This document shows positions 1-4,920 of a stretch of 13,443 nt of DNA, in pieces. The translations under genes and the position numbers were made by a program. The notes under the pieces are model-generated. The model did not search any database. It worked only from the letters and a program-made list of their open reading frames with translations, and was not told the DNA's origin. Numbering within the stretch: position 1 is the first letter of the stretch; each line of letters opens with the position of its first letter. The stretch lies in contig CBDUMN010000094.1 in assembly GCA_965368335.1 (NCBI GenBank), positions 1-13,443 of the forward strand, written 5' to 3'. The stretch comes from CBDUMN01 sp965368335. Its GTDB lineage: Bacteria > Pseudomonadota > Alphaproteobacteria > Rhodospirillales > JAPHRK01.

Positions 1-1709
1 GCATGTATCTGCGCGAAATGGGCAGCGTCGAGTTGCTCTCGCGGGAAGGTGAAATCGCCATCGCCAAGCGCATCGAGGCGGGCCGTGAGATGATGATTGG
101 CGGCTTGTGCGAAAGTTCGCTGACCATCCGCTCCATCGTCGAGTGGCACGACGCCCTGATCGAAGAAAAGATGCTTCTTCGCGATATCATTGATTTGGAG
201 ACCACCTACGGCGGTGGTCCCAATGGGATGAACGACGACGAGGAAGAAGAAGGCGAAGGCGGAGAAAACGCCGAAGCCGCCGCTTCCGAGGAAGCGGCTC
301 CCGTCGAACAGGAAGCACCTGCTGACGAGGCCGAGGCCAAAGAGGCTGAGGACGGTGAAGAGACCGAGAGCAGTGAAGAGGGCGAAGACGGAGAGTCCTC
401 CGGCGAGTCGGATGCCGACGACGATGAAGAGGGCGAAGCCAGCCTTTCTCTCGCCGCCATGGAGGCCAAGCTCAAGCCTGAGGTGATCGAAACCTTCGAG
501 AAGATCGCCGCCCTCTACGACAAGCTGCATAAGCTTCAGGAACAGCGCCTCGAACACCTCAACAAAGGCAATGCCGTTCCCGATAAGATGGAGAAGCGGT
601 ACGACAAGATCCGCCACGAACTGGTGGTCTTGATGGAGGACGTTCACCTCAACAACGCCCGCGTCGAAGAGCTTGTCGAGCACCTCTACATTCTCAACAA
701 GGCCCTGATGGGGCTCGAAGGTCGGTTGTTGCGTCTGGCCACCAAGGTCAAGGTCAAGCGCGAAGATTTCCTTGAGCAGTATTACGGCCACGAGCTCGAT
801 CCCAACTGGATCGAACGGGTTGGTGAACTGTCGGGTAAGGGCTGGAAAAACTACGTCGAGCGTTATACCGACGATATTGTTAAGCTACGCGAGTCTATTG
901 CCGAAATTTCCGGCGCGGTGGGCATGCCGATCTCTGAATTTCGTCGCATTGTCCAGACCGTCCAGAAAGGTGAGCGCGAGGCCTCCAAGGCCAAGAAGGA
1001 AATGATCGAGGCCAATCTGCGCCTGGTGATTTCCATCGCCAAGAAATACACCAACCGCGGCCTGCAGTTCCTCGACCTCATTCAGGAAGGCAACATCGGC
1101 CTGATGAAGGCGGTCGATAAGTTCGAATACCGGCGTGGCTATAAGTTCTCGACCTATGCGACCTGGTGGATTCGTCAGGCCATCACCCGCTCCATCGCCG
1201 ATCAGGCGCGGACCATCCGTATCCCGGTCCATATGATCGAAACCATCAACAAGCTGGTGCGCACGAGCCGCCAGATGCTCCACGAAATCGGCCGTGAACC
1301 GACCCCGGAAGAGCTGACCGAAAAGCTCAATATGCCGCTTGAGAAGGTCCGCAAGGTTCTCAAGATCGCCAAAGAGCCGATCAGCCTCGAAACGCCGATT
1401 GGCGACGAGGAAGACAGCCACCTGGGCGATTTCATCGAAGACAAGAACGCCGTGCAGCCGCTCGATGCGGCGATCCAGGGCAACCTGCGTGAAACCACGA
1501 CGCGGGTTCTCGGTTCGCTCACGCCGCGTGAAGAGCGGGTCTTGCGTATGCGCTTCGGCATCGGCATGAACACCGACCACACGCTCGAAGAAGTCGGCCA
1601 GCAGTTCTCGGTCACTCGCGAACGTATCCGGCAGATCGAGGCCAAGGCGCTCCGCAAGCTCAAGCACCCGAGCCGCTCACGCAAGCTGCGCAGCTTCCTC
1701 GATCACTAA
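1..1709 (+). CDS. rpoD: RNA polymerase sigma factor RpoD (sigma-70), 5' truncated by window edge
   Basis: Primary sigma factor, which directs core RNA polymerase to housekeeping -10/-35 promoters. The reading frame is already open at base 1, and the first full codons (MYLREMG) are region 1.2, so region 1.1 and the true start lie upstream. Residues about 75-148 of this fragment form an extremely Asp/Glu-rich low-complexity insert in the non-conserved region between 1.2 and 2. Region 2 starts near residue 336 (EANLRLVISIAKKYTNRG), with the -10-reading helix TYATWWIRQAITRSIA near 385-400. Region 3 follows, and region 4.2 ends the protein with the -35 helix-turn-helix (EEVGQQFSVTRERIRQIEAKAL) and a standard SFLDH-type tail. 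The stop is TAA and a strong terminator follows 26 bp later. The motif set is diagnostic of RpoD rather than RpoH or RpoS. Confidence 0.98.
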   Translation, partial: MYLREMGSVELLSREGEIAIAKRIEAGREMMIGGLCESSLTIRSIVEWHDALIEEKMLLRDIIDLETTYGGGPNGMNDDEEEEGEGGENAEAAASEEAAPVEQEAPADEAEAKEAEDGEETESSEEGEDGESSGESDADDDEEGEASLSLAAMEAKLKPEVIETFEKIAALYDKLHKLQEQRLEHLNKGNAVPDKMEKRYDKIRHELVVLMEDVHLNNARVEELVEHLYILNKALMGLEGRLLRLATKVKVKREDFLEQYYGHELDPNWIERVGELSGKGWKNYVERYTDDIVKLRESIAEISGAVGMPISEFRRIVQTVQKGEREASKAKKEMIEANLRLVISIAKKYTNRGLQFLDLIQEGNIGLMKAVDKFEYRRGYKFSTYATWWIRQAITRSIADQARTIRIPVHMIETINKLVRTSRQMLHEIGREPTPEELTEKLNMPLEKVRKVLKIAKEPISLETPIGDEEDSHLGDFIEDKNAVQPLDAAIQGNLRETTTRVLGSLTPREERVLRMRFGIGMNTDHTLEEVGQQFSVTRERIRQIEAKALRKLKHPSRSRKLRSFLDH

Positions 1710-1734
1710 AAACGGTGGAAATAAACACAGATGG

Positions 1735-1763
1735 AGGCGGGAAAGACTTTTCCCGCCTTTTTT
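1735..1763 (+). terminator. Rho-independent terminator of rpoD
   Basis: A perfect 10-bp stem (AGGCGGGAAA / TTTCCCGCCT) with a GACT loop is followed at once by a run of six T (1758-1763). It lies 26 bp after the rpoD stop codon and before the tRNA gene, so it should end the rpoD transcript. Confidence 0.93.
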
Positions 1764-1801
1764 CATCTGCTATCAAGCTGCGTCGCCAACCGGCGCACGG
1801 T

Positions 1802-1878
1802 GGGTCCTTAGCTCAACTGGTTAGAGCCGGCCGCTCATAACGGTCTGGTTGTAGGTTCAAGTCCTACAGGACCCACCA
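1802..1878 (+). tRNA. tRNA-Ile2 (anticodon CAT, lysidine-modified type)
   Basis: A 77-nt cloverleaf with encoded CCA. The acceptor stem GGGTCCT pairs with AGGACCC, the D stem GCTC with GAGC, the anticodon stem GGCCG with CGGTC (one G-T pair), and the T stem GTAGG with CCTAC around the loop TTCAAGT. The anticodon CAT is at 1836-1838. CAT tRNAs can be initiator Met, elongator Met or Ile2. The CCTTAGCTCA block and the TTGGTTG variable/T-arm region resemble bacterial Ile2 (ileX-type) tRNAs, in which TilS turns C34 into lysidine so that AUA is read. The call as Ile2 rather than elongator Met comes from remembered consensus and is fairly but not fully certain. A T6 run follows CCA directly, and the stop codon of the opposing gene is only 12 bp away. 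Confidence 0.93.
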
Positions 1879-1890
1879 TTTTTTCCCGTC

Positions 1891-2643
1891 TCAATCTTCC
1901 TCTCTGAACAATTCCTCAAGATGGCGTTGGGGATTGCCGAGGAAGGCTTTCGTGACGCGGTAGTGTTCCGTTTCCTCCGGTATCGTTTCGGTGAGCTCAC
2001 CTCCATCAAAACTGATCAGGCGCGCGCCTGGATAGCTCATCAGAATCGGCGAGTGGGTCGCCATGATGACCTGCACATTGCCGGAGAGTTCCCAGTCCCT
2101 GAGAATACGGAGAAAGGCCAATTGCCGTTGCGGTGACAGGGCGGTTTCCGGCTCGTCCATCAGATATATGGCGCGCCCTTCATTGCCCAATCGATGGCCA
2201 AACAGAGACAGGAAAGACTCCCCGTGGCTTTGAGCATGGAGTTCTTTACCACCATAGAACTGGATGGGGGATCCTTCCGTGTCCACATAACGCGCGATAT
2301 CAAAGAAGCTTTCAGAGCGAAAGAACCATCCCTTGTTAACCTTAGGCAGCCAAGAGGGGCGTAGGGCCGTAGGCAAGGCTGAAGCCATCCCGTCATCCAC
2401 CCCGTGCAGTTGATGCATCTCGCTGCCACCACCACGATGAAACCCGCACATTACGGCGATGGCTTCCATCAACGTCGATTTTCCCGATCCGTTCTCGCCG
2501 ACTAAGATGGTGATCGGCGTGGTGAAATCGAGTTGAAACTCAAGGTCCTTGAGGAATGTCAAATGCTCAAACGGAAAGGCATCCTTGTCTGCTTTTTCCG
2601 GCAAGAGAGTGATGCGTTTTAAAAATGGAGCTGAAAGCGGCAT
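1891..2643 (-). CDS. Orphan ABC-type AAA family ATPase (RecF/SbcC-like head)
   Basis: A 250-residue soluble protein that is essentially one ABC-type ATPase head. It has Walker A GENGSGKST (residues 49-57), a signature-like SHGES (139-143), Walker B IYLMDEP with catalytic Asp163-Glu164, and an ATHSP switch histidine (His197). The N-terminal strand pattern, with FPFEHLTFLKDLEF before Walker A, is typical of the AAA_21/AAA_23 single-head ATPases. No coiled coil, nuclease (TOPRIM or OLD) or transmembrane part is present, and the length suits a stand-alone head. The ATG at 2643 is chosen because the N-terminal strand begins right after it; no clear Shine-Dalgarno is seen. It runs toward the tRNA, ends 12 bp from it, and is divergent from the small gene at 2759. 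Its role is unknown. Solitary heads of this sort occur in both defence and DNA-repair settings, but no partner gene here supports either. Confidence 0.88.
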   Translation of the reverse strand: MPLSAPFLKRITLLPEKADKDAFPFEHLTFLKDLEFQLDFTTPITILVGENGSGKSTLMEAIAVMCGFHRGGGSEMHQLHGVDDGMASALPTALRPSWLPKVNKGWFFRSESFFDIARYVDTEGSPIQFYGGKELHAQSHGESFLSLFGHRLGNEGRAIYLMDEPETALSPQRQLAFLRILRDWELSGNVQVIMATHSPILMSYPGARLISFDGGELTETIPEETEHYRVTKAFLGNPQRHLEELFREED

Positions 2644-2758
2644 GCAATTTAAAATTGTTTGTGGACGTTAGTTGCTCTCATTTTAGATGGGTGGGGCATT
2701 TTTATCTATTAAATTCCTCATGCTTGACGATTCTACATAAGGCCTTTCTAGTGTCTTG

Positions 2759-3172
2759 ATGATCAATGATGAAATTCCACCAGAAATTGGCCCTCATGAA
2801 GGGCGTGAACTTGAGCTCATGCTGGCTGGTAAAAAACCAGCAGCCATGTTCTCGGATGTAATTCCCGCATCTTTTGAATGGCCAGAGAAAGACTTTGAGC
2901 CCTATGTACTTTCAGGTGAGATCATTAAGCGAGAAGAGGTGATTGAGAGTTCAAATGGAAACTGGCTTCCTTCTCGCTATGTCTACTATGCAATTCCTGG
3001 AGAGGAGCCACGAATTGATAAGCTCTCTCATCTCAACCATTGCTTATATGGCAAGGGCGAGAAAACAAGCCCGAAAATTGAGAGGGAAATAGGTCGTTTG
3101 CTCGGGTATGACGATAAAGATATCAAGGTTTTCATTGATCGATTCTTTGAAGTGGAAGGGCGAGAAAGCTGA
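2759..3172 (+). CDS. Hypothetical protein, 137 residues, family not recognised
   Basis: A soluble, acidic protein with no signal peptide, membrane span or cysteine cluster (a single Cys). The N-terminal part contains HEGRELELMLAGKKPAAMF. The middle has aromatic and Pro-rich stretches (SFEWPEKDFEPYV; WLPSRYVYYAIPGEEPRID), and the C-terminus is helical (IEREIGRLLGYDDKDIKVFIDRFF). The layout suggests one small globular domain; I do not know its function. ATG at 2759 is preferred over an in-frame TTG directly before it (2756). There is no good Shine-Dalgarno; a weak TAAGG lies about 17 bp upstream. Base composition is AT-richer than the surrounding core genes. It is divergent from the ATPase gene and convergent with the frame at 3195-3536, whose stop is 22 bp away. 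Confidence 0.68.
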   Translation: MINDEIPPEIGPHEGRELELMLAGKKPAAMFSDVIPASFEWPEKDFEPYVLSGEIIKREEVIESSNGNWLPSRYVYYAIPGEEPRIDKLSHLNHCLYGKGEKTSPKIEREIGRLLGYDDKDIKVFIDRFFEVEGRES

Positions 3173-3194
3173 TATATTTCTCACCCTTTCCTAT

Positions 3195-3536
3195 TTATGA
3201 GTTCATTTTGGTGTAGCAGTCGGAACAAAAGTAAGGGCTAAATACCCCTCCATGAAAGGCTGTGCACTTGGTACAGACATATCGGTGTGACTGTGCCGCC
3301 AATTCTTTTTCTGTTGGGCCATTGGGCTTCATGAGCCCATCGACTTTTAACTTGTAGTCTTTCTGGAATCCCTCAATGCCTTTGAATAGGTCGTTGTCGG
3401 GATATGGTGTTATTCCCCACTCAGGCTCTTCGTAGTAACCGAGATTATTCAGGGCTTTTTTGACGGTTAAAACATCATTGGGATCGACATTGTATGACCG
3501 GCCAAGCGTTGATTTGAGTTTGTATTTCTCAGATAT
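3195..3536 (-). pseudogene. Peptidoglycan-binding-like domain plus zinc ribbon, start codon missing (possibly degraded)
   Basis: Reading the minus strand gives a 113-residue frame closed by TAA at 3195-3197. It has no ATG, GTG or TTG before the conserved part. The body (DPNDVLTVKKALNNLGYY, then LFKGIEGFQKDYKLKVDG, then MKPNGPTEKEL) has the hallmark pattern of a PG_binding_1-like helical domain, as in alphaproteobacterial proteins with FQ..xGLKVDGxMKPxGPT. The last 30 residues form a CxxC...CxxC zinc ribbon (VCTKC, then FCSDC). The frame stays open to a TGA near 3596-3598. An AAGGA lies 8 nt before an ATA codon at 3536, as if ATG had mutated to ATA. Alternatively, an ATG at 3571 opens a 12-codon frame, ending at 3536, that a single-base indel would join to the body. 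It may be a decayed gene, a gene with a rare start codon, or one with a sequencing error. The coding pattern itself is convincing. Confidence 0.55.
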
Positions 3537-3869
3537 TAGATTGTTCCTTGGTTCTCCGAGGAACGGCGCATGTTCCTCGGAAATTGCAAAAGCTCAACCG
3601 TCCCGGCCAACAAAAAGTCGGCCGAACAAACGAAGTTTGAATTTCTGGTGGAGCGTTATCCGCTTATTGGGTTATCGGCGTACGGGGCGTCCCCCGGTAC
3701 CGGCCCAAGCGGGCGCGGCCGGCATGAAAGGGCCCATGTAGGTTATGGTCAAAGACCGCCCGAGCCTCTTTTAAATAAGAAAGAACATTAGATGAACACA
3801 GTGCAAATATCAAGAAAATTATCCTATTTTCTTTCTGGGGCACTGAATTAGGTTAGATTGCGCCGAAAG
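3537..3869. other. Intergenic segment without a convincing gene
   Basis: This roughly 330 bp lies between the start-less zinc-ribbon frame and the amidohydrolase stop codon. It holds a 10-bp-arm inverted repeat (3555-3581). A markedly GC-rich patch (about 3600-3740) includes the perfect palindrome CCGGTACCGG (3694-3703). An AT-rich hairpin, AAGAAAAT / ATTTTCTT, lies at 3812-3833 and could weakly end the leftward amidohydrolase transcript, although it lacks a GC-rich stem and a T-run. A plus-strand frame (3570-3791) exists but has low-complexity, unconvincing protein content. I see no RNA gene or transposon end here. Confidence 0.6.
3555..3581. repeat. Inverted repeat, 10-bp arms, 7-nt spacer
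   Basis: TCCGAGGAAC (3555-3564) and GTTCCTCGGA (3572-3581) are perfect reverse complements around GGCGCAT. There is no T-run on either side, so it is not an ordinary terminator. It sits just upstream of, and partly overlaps, the N-terminal side of the start-less zinc-ribbon frame. It could be an operator for that gene, an RNA hairpin, or the scar of a small mobile repeat. Confidence 0.75.
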
Positions 3870-4754
3870 CTACCGCCTGCCCAACAAGCTCCGCTCTACC
3901 TTGCGGCCGAAAAGGCGTTCGGCGTTTTTGTAGGCGATTTGTTCGGCGATAGGGCGGGGGAACTGGCGGAGCCATTTGCGGTTGAGTGCGATCAGTTCTT
4001 CATAGGCTTCCCACTGGCCGTTGATCCAGGTGTCCGAGCCGACCATGAAACGCTCGGGAAAGCGTTCCAGAACCCGCCGCCAGTCGTCCTGAATGGAGCC
4101 GTCATGGGCCAGGATATCGGTTTCGCGGTAGGACGTGTCGGCGTAGAGCCGGTCGTACTTTTCCATCATTGCTTCGACCACATTGGCCGGTTCGGTCATG
4201 CCCGCATGGGCCCAGATAATTTTTAAGTTTGGTTCCAGCCCGAAAAGAAAATCGACCGGGGCCTTGCCGGAATGCACATGGATGTAGAGGTCTTTTTCAA
4301 TTGCCGTTTGGGCGATCTTTTTGAGCAAAGTTTCGTCGCTCGGGTCAACGCCGTGGAGATGGAATTCGCCGATGCCTTGGTGGGGATAGGCTTCCAGGCG
4401 TTCCTTGAGATAGTCGAACATGCCGGGGGCTTTGGTCCAGTTTCCCGATCCGGCGGCTCCATGGTAGGGGCGAAGCTCAGGGACGATCCGGTTAGGCGCA
4501 TATTGCCAGAGCTTGATGGTGCCCTCGTCGGGGGTGGACGAAACCAGCCCCATGGCGACGCCGGACCCATCCATCAGTTTGAGCACCGTCTCAGGCGGAA
4601 AAGGCTCCCAAGCCGGTTGCTTGTAGTGAATATGGGCGTCGAACAGCGGTAGATCGTCGACGCCATCTCCGATGGGGGTATGGTTGTCATCGGCCCAGGC
4701 GGTCAAGGAGGTGGAAACCATGAGGGCGGCAAGCAGTCCGATCCTGGCGAGCAT
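3870..4754 (-). CDS. Exported amidohydrolase-2 family metal-dependent hydrolase
   Basis: A 294-residue protein predicted to leave the cytoplasm. The N-terminus MLARIGLLAALMVSTSLTAWA is a Sec signal peptide, likely cut after Ala21 (AWA|DD). The mature part is a TIM-barrel amidohydrolase of the amidohydrolase_2 (COG2159-like) type: metal-site HIH (His41, His43) after strand 1, IHVHSG (His159/His161), WAHAG (His183) and the late-strand GSD (Asp241), ending in the usual helix with YKNAERLF. Family members hydrolyse or decarboxylate cyclic or aromatic acids, but the substrate here cannot be read from sequence. The frame is open further upstream to 5078. ATG 4754 is chosen because it begins the signal peptide and has GGGAGAAAG just before it. 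It is divergent from the molybdoenzyme gene with about 160 bp between them. Periplasmic members are less common than cytoplasmic ones. Confidence 0.88.
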   Translation of the reverse strand: MLARIGLLAALMVSTSLTAWADDNHTPIGDGVDDLPLFDAHIHYKQPAWEPFPPETVLKLMDGSGVAMGLVSSTPDEGTIKLWQYAPNRIVPELRPYHGAAGSGNWTKAPGMFDYLKERLEAYPHQGIGEFHLHGVDPSDETLLKKIAQTAIEKDLYIHVHSGKAPVDFLFGLEPNLKIIWAHAGMTEPANVVEAMMEKYDRLYADTSYRETDILAHDGSIQDDWRRVLERFPERFMVGSDTWINGQWEAYEELIALNRKWLRQFPRPIAEQIAYKNAERLFGRKVERSLLGRR

Positions 4755-4893
4755 TGGCTTTCTCCCGTTTTTTGCCGTCTTTAGATGTGAAGGCGGGGTT
4801 GTCGGTTCAAGGCGCACATGACGTGGGGGCCTCATTGTAACCTTGACTTTCAATCGGACGGGCAATAGCTGACAGGGAGGAAAAACATACTCA

Positions 4894-4920
4894 ATGTTAA
4901 AAAGTGGATGGGCGGCATGA
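4894..4920 (+). other. Possible 8-codon leader ORF overlapping the molybdoenzyme start
   Basis: ATG at 4894 opens a short frame encoding MLKSGWAA whose TGA (4918-4920) overlaps the ATG at 4917 in an ATGA arrangement. The strongest Shine-Dalgarno in the region, GGGAGGA (4875-4881), is about 12-13 nt before this ATG but far from 4917, so translation of the downstream gene may be coupled to it. The ORF is very short and could be chance. Confidence 0.35.

Noticed and set aside
206..475. Ser-rich minus-strand open frame
   Set aside because: It is the antisense shadow of the Glu/Asp-rich insert of rpoD; the Ser and Pro repeats come from complementing GAG/GAA-type codons.
885..1667. Long minus-strand open frame inside rpoD
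   Set aside because: It lies opposite conserved sigma-70 regions, has no family motifs, and is explained by GC-rich codon bias.
1854..1878. tRNA 3' end as an integration (att) site
   Set aside because: No second copy of the tRNA 3' end and no integrase gene were found in the window.
2724..2752. Possible sigma-70 promoter TTGACG-17-TCTAGT before the 2759 gene
   Set aside because: The -10 is weak and would leave almost no leader. It is mentioned only as a lead, not listed as a feature.
3570..3791. Plus-strand frame of 73 codons in the intergenic segment
   Set aside because: It has low-complexity Gly/Pro/Arg content, no family pattern and a start codon inside the inverted repeat. It is treated as non-coding, with low certainty.
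3812..3833. AT-rich hairpin as terminator of the amidohydrolase gene
   Set aside because: The stem is only AAGAAAAT/ATTTTCTT, without GC pairs sufficient for a stable terminator or a following T-run on the minus strand.
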